25,349 nt of DNA from DAIDJM01 sp964250215 (GTDB lineage: Bacteria; Pseudomonadota; Alphaproteobacteria; Acetobacterales; Acetobacteraceae). Where the stretch lies: assembly GCA_964250215.1 (NCBI GenBank), contig CAXUEX010000026.1:1-25349 (forward strand), read 5' to 3'. The notes beneath the pieces were generated by a model, which did no database searches, was not told the origin of the DNA, and saw only the letters and a list, made by a program, of their open reading frames with translations. Below, piece after piece: positions 16,358 through 25,349 of this stretch. Position 1 is the first letter of the stretch. Every line of letters starts with the position of its first letter. Position numbers and translations under genes: made by a program.

Positions 16358-17599
16358 GCCGCAGGGCTTCCACCGGATCGGTGCGCGCGGCGCGCCAGCT
16401 TGGATACAGCGTGGCCAGAAGCGAGAGTGCCAGCGCCATGAGCACGACCTGGATGACGTTGCCAGGTTCAAGCTTGGCCGGCAGGTGCTCAAGATAGTAC
16501 ACCTCCGGATCGAACAGCTTGGTGCCGGTGAGGCTTTGCAGACCCTGGCGAATGCGTTCGATATTCCAGCAGAAAACCACGCCGAGCCCGGTGCCCACGA
16601 GCGTGCCGGTGATGCCCACCGAGGCGCCGCACATCAGGAAGATGCGCATCACCGCACCCCGCCCGGCGCCGAGCGTGCGCAACACCGCGATATCGCCGGT
16701 CTTGTCCTTCACCATCATGATCAGCGAGGAGATCACGTTGAACGCCGCGACCACGATGATGAGCGTGAGGATCAGGAACATCACGTTCTGCTCCACCGTG
16801 ACCGCGGCGAAGAAGCTGTCGTTGCTCTGCGTCCAGTCGATCACCCGGATCGGCAGGCCGGCGAGCGCCTGGCGAATGGCTTGGCTGCTTTCGCGCACAT
16901 GGGCGGGATCGCGCACGGTCACTTCGATCTGGGTGGCGGCGCTATCCCGTTGAAAGAACACCTGCGCGGCTGACAGGGGCAGGAACGCGAATGTGCTGTC
17001 GTACTCGTTCATTCCGGCCTGGAAAATCGCGACCACACGGTAGGCTTTTACGCGCGGCACGGTGCCGAACGCCGTAACGGCGCCGTTGGGAGAAAGCAGC
17101 GTGAGCGGTGAGCCGATGGCAAGACCCATCCGTTGCGCGAGCACGACACCGATCGCGATCGCGTCGTCGCCGTGGAAATCGCGCAGCGATCCCACACGGA
17201 TATTGTTGGCTATAGAGGGCAGGTGCTCCAGATCCGGCTCCCGGATGCCACGGACCAAGCCGCCGGTGCTGGTGCCGTTGGCGCTGAGCAGCACTTGGCC
17301 CTCCACGATCGGCACGGCGGACGTGATGCCAGGAATCTCGCGTACTCGCGCGGCGATCGTATCGAAATCCTTCAGGCCTTCGCTGCTGGCAGCATAGATC
17401 GCGAGGTGGCCGTTCAGGCCCAGGATGCGGCCGAGCAGATCGTCCTTGAAACCGCTCATCACGGCCATCACGATGATCAGCGTAGCGACGCCGAGCGCAA
17501 TCCCGACGAGCGAAAATGCGGCTATAACGGAGATGAAACGCTCGCCGCGACGGGCGCGAAGATAGCGGAGCGCAACCAGGCGTTCGAAGCGATTGAACA

Positions 17600-17603
<4 letters not shown>
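16350..17603 (-). CDS. lolC: Lipoprotein-releasing ABC transporter, permease subunit (LolC/E type)
   Basis: This 417-residue FtsX/MacB-fold permease has one N-terminal membrane helix (about 25-49), a large periplasmic domain, and three C-terminal helices (roughly 270-298, 315-345, 380-402). The cytoplasmic coupling segment M-M-V-K-D-K-T-G-D-I-A-V-L-R-T-L-G-A is the LolC/E hallmark. It also starts with the typical F-E-R-L-V-A-L-R-Y-L-R-A-R-R-G-E-R-F-I-S. Only one permease is encoded here, not separate lolC and lolE. The transporter may thus work with two copies of one LolF-like subunit, as known for bacteria with a single permease. The ATG at 17603 overlaps the proS stop (ATGA); a second in-frame ATG follows at once. 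Confidence 0.93.
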
Positions 17604-18910
<1,307 letters not shown>

Positions 18911-18915
18911 GGGGC

Positions 18916-20169
18916 TCAGTGGAAACGGGTGAGAGCGAGATCTTCGTATTCGATGTTCGGGCGATGGTCGCTGACCAGATCCGCGATCAGGGCGCCGGAG
19001 CCGCAAGCCATGGTCCAGCCCAGCGTGCCGTGACCGGTATTGAGCCACAGATTGCCGTATTTCGTGCGGCCGATCACGGGCGGGCCGTCCGGCGTCATGG
19101 GGCGCAGGCCGGTCCAGAACTTTGCCGCCGCGAAATCGCCGGCATGGGGAAACAAGTTGGATACGGAATGGACCAGCGTGCGGCGGCGGGGTTCGCGCAG
19201 GCGGCGGGAATAGCCGGCGAGTTCGGCGGTGCCGCCCACGCGGATCCGGTCGCCCAGGCGGGTGATCGCAACCTTGAAGGCGGTGTCGAGAATTGTGGAG
19301 ACAGGGGCGGCGGCTTCCTGCGTGACTGGCAGGGTGATCGAATACCCCTTCACCGGATACACGGGCAGATGGATGCCGATGCCGCGCAGCAGAATGGGCG
19401 AGTAGCTGCCAAGGGCGAGCACGTAGCGGTCGGCGACGATGGTGCCGCTGTTCGTTTCTATTCCGGATATTGCAGCGCCGGCGGCGTGCAGGCGCTTGAT
19501 TTCCGTGTTCCAGCGGAAAACCACGCCGGCTTCGGCGGCTTTTTCGGCGAGGCGCTCGGTGAAAAGCCGGGCGTCGCCGGTCTCGTCGTTGGGCAGCAGC
19601 AGGCCGCCGACGAAGTTGCCGTGGGCACCGCCCAGCCCCGGTTCCTGGAAGATGCAGCCGGCGCGATCCAGCACCCGGTAGGGCACGCCCAAGCGGTCGA
19701 GCACTTCGGTGTCGGCCGGTGCCGCGTCGGCATCGCTCTGCGTACGGAACAGTTGCAGCAGGCCGCGTTGCCGATCGTCGTAGGTGATGCCGGTGGTATG
19801 GCGCAGATCGCGCAGGCGGTCGCGGCTGTATTCGGCGAGGCGGACCATGCGGGATTTGTTGCGTGCATAAGCGGCGGCATTGCAGTTGCCGAGAAAGCGC
19901 GCGACCCACTCGACAAGCCGCGGATCGGGCAACGGCCAGACAACCAGCGGGCTGTGGCGCATGGCGAGCCAGACCAGGGCGGCGCGGGGCACGCCAGGCG
20001 CGGCCCAAGGCGAAGATAGGCCCGGCGAAATCTGGCCGGCGTTGGCGAAGCTGGTCTCCAGCGCCGGACCGGGCTGGCGTTCGATCACCTCCACCTGGTG
20101 GCCGGCCTGCACCAGATACCAGGCGGAGGCCACGCCGATCACGCCGCCGCCGAGCACTGCCACGCGCAT
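18916..20169 (-). CDS. dadA: D-amino acid dehydrogenase, small subunit (FAD)
   Basis: This 417-residue FAD-dependent oxidoreductase of the DAO family converts D-amino acids (typically D-alanine) to keto acids and ammonia, feeding electrons to the membrane quinone pool. It has the N-terminal dinucleotide fold V-A-V-L-G-G-G-V-I-G-V-A-S-A-W-Y-L (Gly7-Gly12), E-R-Q-P-G-P-A-L-E-T-S-F-A-N-A-G-Q-I-S-P, V-Y-P-V-K-G-Y-S-I, and the C-terminal W-T-G-L-R-P-M-T-P-D-G-P-P-V-I-G and L-N-T-G-H-G-T-L-G-W-T-M-A-C-G-S-G. These are DadA signatures. There is no alanine racemase (dadX) or Lrp-like regulator next to it. It starts 4 bases after the molbindin stop with no clear ribosome site of its own, so coupling is likely. 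Confidence 0.92.
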   Translation of the reverse strand: MRVAVLGGGVIGVASAWYLVQAGHQVEVIERQPGPALETSFANAGQISPGLSSPWAAPGVPRAALVWLAMRHSPLVVWPLPDPRLVEWVARFLGNCNAAAYARNKSRMVRLAEYSRDRLRDLRHTTGITYDDRQRGLLQLFRTQSDADAAPADTEVLDRLGVPYRVLDRAGCIFQEPGLGGAHGNFVGGLLLPNDETGDARLFTERLAEKAAEAGVVFRWNTEIKRLHAAGAAISGIETNSGTIVADRYVLALGSYSPILLRGIGIHLPVYPVKGYSITLPVTQEAAAPVSTILDTAFKVAITRLGDRIRVGGTAELAGYSRRLREPRRRTLVHSVSNLFPHAGDFAAAKFWTGLRPMTPDGPPVIGRTKYGNLWLNTGHGTLGWTMACGSGALIADLVSDHRPNIEYEDLALTRFH

Positions 20170-20173
20170 CGGT

Positions 20174-20380
20174 CTATTTCGCGACCATTACATCGGAGGC
20201 CTTGATCACGGCAATCGCTTCATCGCCTTTCGCCAGCCCGAGCTCGTCGATCGCTTCGTTGGTGATGGAGGCGGTGACGATCAGGCCGTGGCCGAGATCG
20301 AGCTTGACATGGCCGGTGGTGGCGCCACGCTGCACGTCCATCACGCGGCCGCGGAGCTGGTTGCGGGCGCTGAGTTTCAC
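20174..20380 (-). CDS. Molbindin (Mop-type molybdate-binding TOBE protein)
   Basis: This 68-residue protein is one Mop/TOBE domain: S-A-R-N-Q-L-R-G-R-V near the start, G-A-T-T-G-H-V-K-L-D, T-A-S-I-T-N-E-A-I-D-E-L-G-L, G-D-E-A-I-A-V-I-K-A-S-D-V-M-V. Family members assemble as hexamers and store or buffer molybdate or tungstate in the cytoplasm. The start is GTG at 20380, fused with the ndk stop in a GTGA overlap, so it is translated with ndk. It is the only sign of Mo homeostasis near the Mo-dependent formate dehydrogenase of this window, about 15 kb away; no modABC is present. Very little else could look like this. Confidence 0.9.
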   Translation of the reverse strand: MKLSARNQLRGRVMDVQRGATTGHVKLDLGHGLIVTASITNEAIDELGLAKGDEAIAVIKASDVMVAK

Positions 20381-20799
20381 GGCACGATCTGATCGTTGGT
20401 GAAAAAGAACGCGATTTCGGTGGCGGCGTTTTCCGCGCTGTCGGAGCCGTGCACCGAGTTTCTCTCGATATCTTCGGCAAACTCGGCGCGAATGGTGCCG
20501 GGGTCGGCGTTCTTGGGGTTCGTCGCCCCCATGATCTGGCGATGCTTCGCAACCGCATCTTCGCCTTCGAGCACCTGCACCACGACGGCGCCGGAGGTCA
20601 TGAATTCAACAAGACCAGGGAAGAACGGGCGTTCGCGGTGCACGGCATAGAAGGCTTCGGCTTCCGGGCGCGTGAGCCGGATGCGGCGCTGGCCGACGAT
20701 GCACAGGCCCGCTGCCTCGAGCTTCGCGTTGATCTTGCCGGTGAGGTTGCGCCGCGTGGCATCCGGTTTGATGATCGAAAGCGTCCGCTGCGCGGGCAT
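20377..20799 (-). CDS. ndk: Nucleoside diphosphate kinase
   Basis: This 140-residue enzyme transfers phosphate from NTPs to NDPs through a phospho-histidine. The catalytic His117 lies in R-N-S-V-H-G-S-D-S; the N-terminal T-L-S-I-I-K-P-D-A and the N-L-T-G segment are also present. The length is exactly the family norm. The ATG at 20799 has AGGA eight bases upstream, so the longer frame starting at 20856 is rejected. It is the first gene of the long minus-strand unit leading to mop, dadA, proS and lolCD. Confidence 0.96.
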   Translation of the reverse strand: MPAQRTLSIIKPDATRRNLTGKINAKLEAAGLCIVGQRRIRLTRPEAEAFYAVHRERPFFPGLVEFMTSGAVVVQVLEGEDAVAKHRQIMGATNPKNADPGTIRAEFAEDIERNSVHGSDSAENAATEIAFFFTNDQIVP

Positions 20800-20846
20800 G
20801 TATCCGGTCCTGCTTTGAGAGAGTTTGGCGCCCTGTGGAGGGTGTT

Positions 20847-20890
20847 GGGGACCCACGGCCCCAGTGGGTTCCAGGGCCAGCCCCCTGGCC
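20847..20890. repeat. Paired GC-rich palindromes in the ndk-parE intergenic region
   Basis: Two adjacent hairpins lie between the divergent genes. The first pairs ACCCAC (20851-20856) with GTGGGT (20864-20869), extendable to GG/CC with a one-base bulge. The second pairs GGCCAG (20875-20880) with CTGGCC (20885-20890) around CCCC. It is similar in flavour to short intergenic palindromic repeats I recall from Acetobacteraceae genomes. No second copy is obvious in this window. Confidence 0.5.
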
Positions 20891-20908
20891 TTAACTTAGG
20901 CGTATGTC

Positions 20909-20922
20909 GGCGGCAAGCCGCC
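20909..20922. promoter_or_regulatory. Perfect palindrome GGCGGC-AA-GCCGCC upstream of parE
   Basis: A 6-bp perfect inverted repeat with an AA spacer lies 38 bases before the parE ATG, between the divergent ndk and parE genes. It could be an operator or a small hairpin, or chance in GC-rich DNA. No regulator is implicated. Confidence 0.25.
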
Positions 20923-20959
20923 TTGAACCGGACTCCGCCGCGCGGCTAAGGAACACACG

Positions 20960-22930
20960 ATGAACGACCTGTTTGGCGACCGCGCCGCGGCGCGCGCTTC
21001 CGCGGGCTATTCCGCGAAGGACATCGAGGTGCTGGAGGGGCTGGAGCCGGTGCGGCGCCGGCCCGGCATGTATATCGGCGGCACGGACGAGCCGGCGCTG
21101 CACCATCTGGCGGCCGAGATTCTCGACAATGCGATGGACGAAGCCGTTTCGGGCCATGCGGGTTTCATCGGCATGACGCTGGAGGCCGGCAACTGGCTGA
21201 CAATCCGCGATAACGGGCGCGGCATTCCGGTGGATGCGCACCCCAAGTTTCGCGATCGCAGCGCGCTGGAAGTGATTTTCACCACGTTGCATTCGGGCGG
21301 CAAGTTTTCCGGCAAGGCATATGAAACCTCCGGCGGACTGCATGGCGTGGGCAGCTCGGTGGTGAACGCGCTTTCCGAGGTGCTGGAAGTGGAGGTGGCG
21401 CGGGATCGGGTGCTTTGGCGCCAGAGCTTTGCGCGCGGCAAGCCGAAATCGAAATTGCAGAAAATCGGCCCGGTGAAGAACCGGCGCGGCACGGTGGTGC
21501 GGTTCCGGCCCGATCCGCAGATTTTCGGCAAGCTCGAATTCAACCCGTCGCGGCTGTACCGGCTGTGCCGATCGAAGGCCTATCTGTATCGCGGGGTGGA
21601 AATCCGCTGGGAGTGCGACCCGGCTCTGTTGCGCGGCCGCGATGAAACCCCGGCCGAGGCCGTGCTGCATTTTCCTGGCGGCCTTTCCGACAGTCTGAAA
21701 GACGAGATCGGCGAAGCGGCGCGCGCCATCCCGGCGATCTGGACCGAGGGAGCGAAGCTGCCCGACAATGCGGGGCGGGTGGAATGCGCCGCGGTGTGGC
21801 TGGAAACGGGAGAGGGGTTTCTTCATTCCTATACCAACACGGTGCCGACCCCGTTGGGCGGCACGCACGAAACCGGATTCCGCGCGGCCTTGCTGAAAGG
21901 TTTGCGGAGCTGGGGCGAGCAGCGCAGCAACAAACGGGCGGCGCAGATCGCGGCGGAGGATGTGTTTGCCGGGCTCGCCGCAAAGCTCTCGGTGTTCCTG
22001 CGCGACCCGCAGTTCCAGGGGCAGACGAAGGAGAAGCTCACCAGCCTGGAGGCGGCGCGCAGCGTGGAAACCGCGCTGCGCGACCGGTTCGACCACTGGT
22101 TGGCCGGCGATCCGGCGCAAGCGGATGCATTGCTTGCCGTGGTAATCGACCGCGCCGAGGAGCGCATCCGGCGCAGGGAGCAGAAGGAAACGCCGCGCAA
22201 ATCCGCCACGCGGCGGCTGCGGCTGCCGGGAAAGCTTGCCGATTGCAGCCGTGAGAACGCGGCAGACACCGAGATTTTTTTGGTGGAAGGGGATAGTGCC
22301 GGCGGCTCGGCGAAGCAGGCGCGCAATCGGGAAACCCAGGCGATCCTGCCGCTGCGTGGCAAGATCCTGAACGTGGCCAGCGCCAGCACGGACAAGCTGC
22401 GGCAGAACCAGGAGCTGAAGGATCTGATGGAGGCGCTGGGCTGCGGCGCCGGCGAGCGTTTCGATGCGGCACGGCTGCGCTACGGGCGCGTAATCGTAAT
22501 GACGGATGCGGATGTGGACGGCGCGCACATTGCGGCGCTGCTCATGACGTTCTTCTGGCGCGAACTGCCCGGGTTGATCGACGCGGGGCGGCTCTTTCTG
22601 GCGCAGCCGCCGCTATACCGCATGACCCAGGGAGCGAAATCGGTGTATGCGATGAGCGATGCGGACCGCGACCGCAAGCTGAAATCGGCGTTCAAGGCCG
22701 GGCAGAAAGTGGATATCAGCCGGTTCAAGGGATTGGGCGAAATGCCGCCCGCCGCGCTGCGCGAAACCACCATGGATCCGGCGCGGCGCACGCTGCTGAA
22801 AGTGCTTTCGCCGGCCACGGAAAAAGCCGCCACGGCCGCGATCGTGGATCAGCTCATGGGACGACGGCCGGAACTGCGGTTCCAGTTTATCCAGGAGCAC
22901 GCGAAATTCGTGGCTGAACTGGATGTCTGA
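20960..22930 (+). CDS. parE: DNA topoisomerase IV subunit B
   Basis: This 656-residue type IIA topoisomerase ATPase subunit acts with ParC to decatenate daughter chromosomes. It shows the GHKL ATPase domain with R-R-R-P-G-M-Y-I-G-G-T (32-42), A-E-I-L-D-N-A-M-D-E-A (Glu53, Asn57), D-N-G-R-G-I-P-V, and G-G-L-H-G-V-G-S-S-V-V-N-A-L. The TOPRIM domain has V-E-G-D-S-A-G-G-S-A-K (about 441) and M-T-D-A-D-V-D-G-A-H-I (about 512-522), and the C-terminal segment has R-F-K-G-L-G-E-M. M-Y-I-G-G-T-D and the length favour ParE over GyrB (about 800). The ATG at 20960 has AAGGA 7 bases upstream. parC is not in the window. The stop overlaps the start of the broken murQ. Confidence 0.95.
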   Translation: MNDLFGDRAAARASAGYSAKDIEVLEGLEPVRRRPGMYIGGTDEPALHHLAAEILDNAMDEAVSGHAGFIGMTLEAGNWLTIRDNGRGIPVDAHPKFRDRSALEVIFTTLHSGGKFSGKAYETSGGLHGVGSSVVNALSEVLEVEVARDRVLWRQSFARGKPKSKLQKIGPVKNRRGTVVRFRPDPQIFGKLEFNPSRLYRLCRSKAYLYRGVEIRWECDPALLRGRDETPAEAVLHFPGGLSDSLKDEIGEAARAIPAIWTEGAKLPDNAGRVECAAVWLETGEGFLHSYTNTVPTPLGGTHETGFRAALLKGLRSWGEQRSNKRAAQIAAEDVFAGLAAKLSVFLRDPQFQGQTKEKLTSLEAARSVETALRDRFDHWLAGDPAQADALLAVVIDRAEERIRRREQKETPRKSATRRLRLPGKLADCSRENAADTEIFLVEGDSAGGSAKQARNRETQAILPLRGKILNVASASTDKLRQNQELKDLMEALGCGAGERFDAARLRYGRVIVMTDADVDGAHIAALLMTFFWRELPGLIDAGRLFLAQPPLYRMTQGAKSVYAMSDADRDRKLKSAFKAGQKVDISRFKGLGEMPPAALRETTMDPARRTLLKVLSPATEKAATAAIVDQLMGRRPELRFQFIQEHAKFVAELDV

Positions 22931-23674
22931 TCTGCTGAGCGCCACGGAAAGTTCGGATCCGCGCTTTCTCGCGCTGGAAGAATGGCCGGCGCAGGTGGCC
23001 GCCACGGCCGCCTCGGCGTGCTGGATGCGAGCGAGCTGCCGCCCACTTTCGACTGGCCCGAGGAACGCTTGCATACACTGATCGCGGGCGGGAGCGAGGC
23101 GCTGACAAGGGCGGTGGAGAACGCGGAAGACCGCACCGATCTCGCCTATTCCGAGGTGGCGGCCGCAAAGATCGGCGACGACGACGTGCTGATCGCGATC
23201 GCGGCGAGCGGCGCCACCCCGTATGCGATGGCCGGCGCGCGCGCAGCACGGCGCGGCGGCGCACTCACGATCGGAATTGCAAACAATCCCGGAGCGCCGC
23301 TGTTGGCAGCTTGCGATCACGCGATCCTGGTGGCCACCGGCGCGGAACCGATTGCCGGATCGACACGGCTTAAAGCGGGGACGGCGCAGAAAGTGGTGCT
23401 GAACCTGCTCTCCACGCTGATCATGATCCGGCTGGGACGCATCTGGCGCGGGCAGATGGTGGACATGGTCGCGCGCAACGAAAAGCTGCGGCGCCGCGCG
23501 CTGCGCATGGTGACCGGCCTCACCGGCTGCAACGAAGCCGAGGCGCGGGATGCGCTCGCGGCCGCCGGCGGCAAGGCGAAGCTTGCGATCCTGTTGCTGC
23601 AAGGGATCGATGCCGACGAAGCGACGGCCCGGCTCGCCCGATCCGGCGACCAGTTGGGAAAGGCTCTGCTTTAA
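22923..23674 (+). pseudogene. murQ: N-acetylmuramic acid 6-phosphate etherase, disrupted near the 5' end
   Basis: MurQ cleaves the lactyl ether of MurNAc-6-phosphate during cell-wall recycling. An ATG at 22923, overlapping the parE stop, opens a frame whose first ~23 residues match a MurQ N terminus (A-T-E-S-S-D-P-R-F then L-E-E-W-P). That frame then goes out of phase and stops. The rest of MurQ continues in another frame from about 22982: G-R-L-G-V-L-D-A-S-E-L-P-P-T-F, I-A-A-S-G-A-T-P-Y-A, G-S-T-R-L-K-A-G-T-A-Q-K, M-V-D-M, to TAA at 23674. About 45 residues, covering the N-terminal helices and the strand before G-A-G-T-S-G, are missing at the junction, and the usual GAGTSG reads G-A-G-G-R-H-G. 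The catalytic Glu residues (in D-A-S-E and A-V-E-N-A-E-D) remain. An ATG at 22982 could start a 230-residue remnant, but it has a poorly spaced ribosome site and would lack part of the SIS fold. Assembly error is an alternative. Confidence 0.75.
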
Positions 23675-23686
23675 GAACGGTTTTTT

Positions 23687-24703
23687 CTACAGGCTGCCGA
23701 ACAGCGCCGCGGTATCGGCCATGCGATTGGAAAACCCCCATTCGTTATCGTACCAGCCGCACACCCGCACCAGCGCGCCGCCATCGATCGAAGCCGTCTG
23801 CGTTGCATCGAACGTGCAGGAAGCGGCCACGCCGTTGAAATCGCTGCTCACGAGCTTTGCGGTGTTGTATTCCACAATGCCCTTCAGCCGTCCCGCGGCG
23901 GCGGTGCGGAACGCCTCGTTCACTTGCTCCACACCGGGCTTCTGGCGCAACACGACGTCCAGCGAAACCAGCGAAACATTCGGCGTGGGCACACGAATCG
24001 CCGTGCCATCCAGCTTGCCGGCGAGCTGCGGCAGAACCAGGCCCAGCGCGCGCGCCGCGCCCGTGCTGGTGGGAATTATCGAGAGCGCCGCCGCGCGGGC
24101 GCGGTGCAGATCCTTGTGCAGCGTATCCACCGTGCGCTGATCGCCGGTGTAGCTGTGGATCGTCACCATGTAGCCGCGTTCGATGCCGAATTCGCGATCC
24201 AGGATGTCGGCCATCGGCGCCAGACAGTTCGTGGTGCAGGAACCGTTGCTGATCACGGTCATTTCCGGTTTCAGCACGCTCTGGTTCACGCCGAACACGA
24301 TCGTGGCGTCCACGCCATCGGCGGGAGCGGAGACCAGCACGCGGCGCGCGCCGGCGGCAATCAGTTGCGCTGCCGTTTCCTTCTTGGTGAACAGGCCGGT
24401 GCATTCCATGGCCACATCCACGCCCTGATACGGCACTTTCTGCGGGTCGCGCTCGGCCGATACGCGGATCGGTCCCCATTTGCGGCCCTGATGCGTGATG
24501 CTGATGGCATCGCCGTCCACCGCCACCTCGCCGCGGAAGCGGCCGTGCACGCTGTCGTAGCGGAACAAATGCGCGTTGGCCTCCACGCTGCCCAAATCGT
24601 TGATGGCAACAGGTTCCAGATCGGTCCGGCCGCTTTCCACCATGGCGCGCAACACCAGTCGTCCGATCCGGCCGAAGCCGTTGATCGCCACTTTCACCGC
24701 CAT
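23687..24703 (-). CDS. gap: Glyceraldehyde-3-phosphate dehydrogenase
   Basis: This 338-residue glycolytic/gluconeogenic enzyme interconverts glyceraldehyde-3-phosphate and 1,3-bisphosphoglycerate. It shows the Rossmann start V-A-I-N-G-F-G-R-I-G-R, Asp36 in A-I-N-D-L (NAD preference), the catalytic Cys156 in S-N-G-S-C-T-T-N-C-L-A-P, His183 in I-H-S-Y-T-G-D-Q, P-T-S-T-G-A-A, and W-Y-D-N-E-W-G-F-S-N-R at the end. The residue two before the Cys is Gly, where most GAPDHs have Ala. The ATG at 24703 has GGGGAG about 10 bases upstream. It follows the transketolase-like gene by 45 bases on the same strand (a tkt-gap order is common in Alphaproteobacteria) and converges on the murQ remnant 12 bases away. 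Confidence 0.96.
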   Translation of the reverse strand: MAVKVAINGFGRIGRLVLRAMVESGRTDLEPVAINDLGSVEANAHLFRYDSVHGRFRGEVAVDGDAISITHQGRKWGPIRVSAERDPQKVPYQGVDVAMECTGLFTKKETAAQLIAAGARRVLVSAPADGVDATIVFGVNQSVLKPEMTVISNGSCTTNCLAPMADILDREFGIERGYMVTIHSYTGDQRTVDTLHKDLHRARAAALSIIPTSTGAARALGLVLPQLAGKLDGTAIRVPTPNVSLVSLDVVLRQKPGVEQVNEAFRTAAAGRLKGIVEYNTAKLVSSDFNGVAASCTFDATQTASIDGGALVRVCGWYDNEWGFSNRMADTAALFGSL

Positions 24704-24748
24704 TCCCGATAGTCTCCCCTGCTGCGCATTGCGTTTGCCGCGGCGGTG

Positions 24749-25349
24749 TTAGCGGAGCCGCGATAGGCTGGCCAGGGCGCGCGGCGGCACTTTCGGCCGC
24801 GAACTGGCGCCAGGGAGCCGTTTCCGCACCGTTTCCTGCACGCGCCCCGCGGCGATCCGGCCGTCGGCGCCTGGACCGATGAACACCCCCTCGTCGCCAA
24901 GCCAGCGCTCCCAGCCAAAGCCCGAACCGGCTTCGATGGCGAAGCGCGGCGCGCGGCCCAGCACACGGTCCCGCTCCGACTCGGGCTGCAATGCGAACAG
25001 TTCCCAGCACGGCAACGATACCACGGCGGCGCGCAGCCCCTCGGCGGCCAGCCCGGCAGCGGCCTGGCGCGCGGCCGCCAGTTCGGCACCGCTCGCAATC
25101 AGCGTGAGATCGCGGCCGCCCGGCAGGGCACTGGCGAGATAGCCGCCGGCCGCGCAGCCCGCCCGCAGATCGCCGGCATCCCTGCCGGGCGCGCCGTCAT
25201 GCAGCAGCAGCACGCTCGGCCCGTCGGTGCGGCGCAGCGCCCCTTCCAGGCAGGCCCGGGCCTCGGCCGCGTCGGCCGGGCGGTGCACCTGCACCTTGGC
25301 CATCGCCCGCCAGGCGGCGCGCAACCCGCCCACCGAACACGCGGCTTCC
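24749..25349 (-). CDS. Divergent transketolase-like protein, C-terminal part (5' cut by window edge)
   Basis: About 199 residues are visible; the frame is still open at the window edge, so the start lies outside. The C-terminal domain is clearly transketolase: H-R-P-A-D near the left, L-T-L-I-A-S-G-A-E-L, V-V-S-L-P-C-W-E-L-F, and A-I-E-A-G-S-G-F-G-W-E-R. In transketolases these sit in the pyrimidine-binding and C-terminal domains. Yet the conserved G-P-T-H-Q-P block expected about 20 residues before R-P-A-D reads A-A-C-S-V-G-G here, the S-R-Q-N-L phosphate-contact segment reads L-H-D-G-A-P, and the usual F-G-A-S-A-P near the C terminus is absent. It may be a paralogue with altered or lost activity, or a decaying gene. 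Co-directional with gap, 45 bases upstream of it. Confidence 0.75.
   Translation of the reverse strand, partial: EAACSVGGLRAAWRAMAKVQVHRPADAAEARACLEGALRRTDGPSVLLLHDGAPGRDAGDLRAGCAAGGYLASALPGGRDLTLIASGAELAAARQAAAGLAAEGLRAAVVSLPCWELFALQPESERDRVLGRAPRFAIEAGSGFGWERWLGDEGVFIGPGADGRIAAGRVQETVRKRLPGASSRPKVPPRALASLSRLR

Noticed and set aside
18911..20008. Upstream extension of the proS frame to 802 residues
   Set aside because: It is the Arg/Pro-rich shadow of dadA; no editing domain or other family similarity is visible.
20891..22528. 545-residue minus-strand open frame
   Set aside because: It is antisense to parE, whose ATPase and TOPRIM motifs are intact; no start context supports it.
23675..23686. 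T6 run as a murQ terminator
   Set aside because: No stable GC stem precedes it; only a weak AAAG/CTTT pairing is present, so it is not listed as a terminator.

Overview
The window is a GC-rich, densely coding chromosomal segment from what looks like an alphaproteobacterium. It is most likely an acetic-acid-bacterium relative (Acetobacteraceae/Rhodospirillales). That placement is an inference from high GC, a short alphaproteobacterial-type prolyl-tRNA synthetase, a single LolC/E-type permease beside lolD, a PqqD homologue, a sphingomonad-like TonB receptor and GC-rich palindromic intergenic DNA. I see no tRNA, rRNA, CRISPR array, insertion sequence or prophage. No stretch over 300 bases lacks a gene.

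Left part (1-5.4 kb): the 3' end of a Tyr/Pro/Gly-rich protein gene (+) meets a minus-strand operon. In transcription order that operon is fdsG-fdsB-fdsA (soluble NAD-linked molybdenum formate dehydrogenase) followed by a small orphan pqqD-like gene. Neither the usual delta subunit FdsD nor the sulfurtransferase FdhD is visible here.

Middle-left (5.4-9.9 kb): an exported methyltransferase-like protein (+) and a GDSL/SGNH hydrolase (-) converge on a strong GC hairpin. Divergent from the hydrolase is a two-gene unit: a secreted protein of unknown function with an H-E-x-x-E-x-x-H motif, then an NAD(P)-dependent aldehyde dehydrogenase.

Centre (9.9-20.8 kb): a long minus-strand run. Upstream to downstream it reads ndk, a molbindin (mop), dadA, proS, lolC/E and lolD, which overlap or nearly abut. 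A terminator follows, then dnaE with its own candidate promoter, and a TonB-dependent receptor whose start lies inside the end of dnaE. The molbindin and the formate dehydrogenase both point to molybdenum use.

Right part (20.8-25.3 kb): a palindromic intergenic region separates ndk from the divergent parE (topoisomerase IV subunit B). Overlapping the end of parE is a broken murQ, apparently missing about 45 codons plus a frame change. On the minus strand lie gap (GAPDH) and, upstream of it and cut by the window edge, a divergent transketolase-like gene.

Most genes are housekeeping. The points most worth checking are the orphan PqqD-like protein in the formate dehydrogenase operon, the murQ lesion, the divergent transketolase, the possibly leaderless dnaE promoter, and the secreted-protein/aldehyde-dehydrogenase unit.
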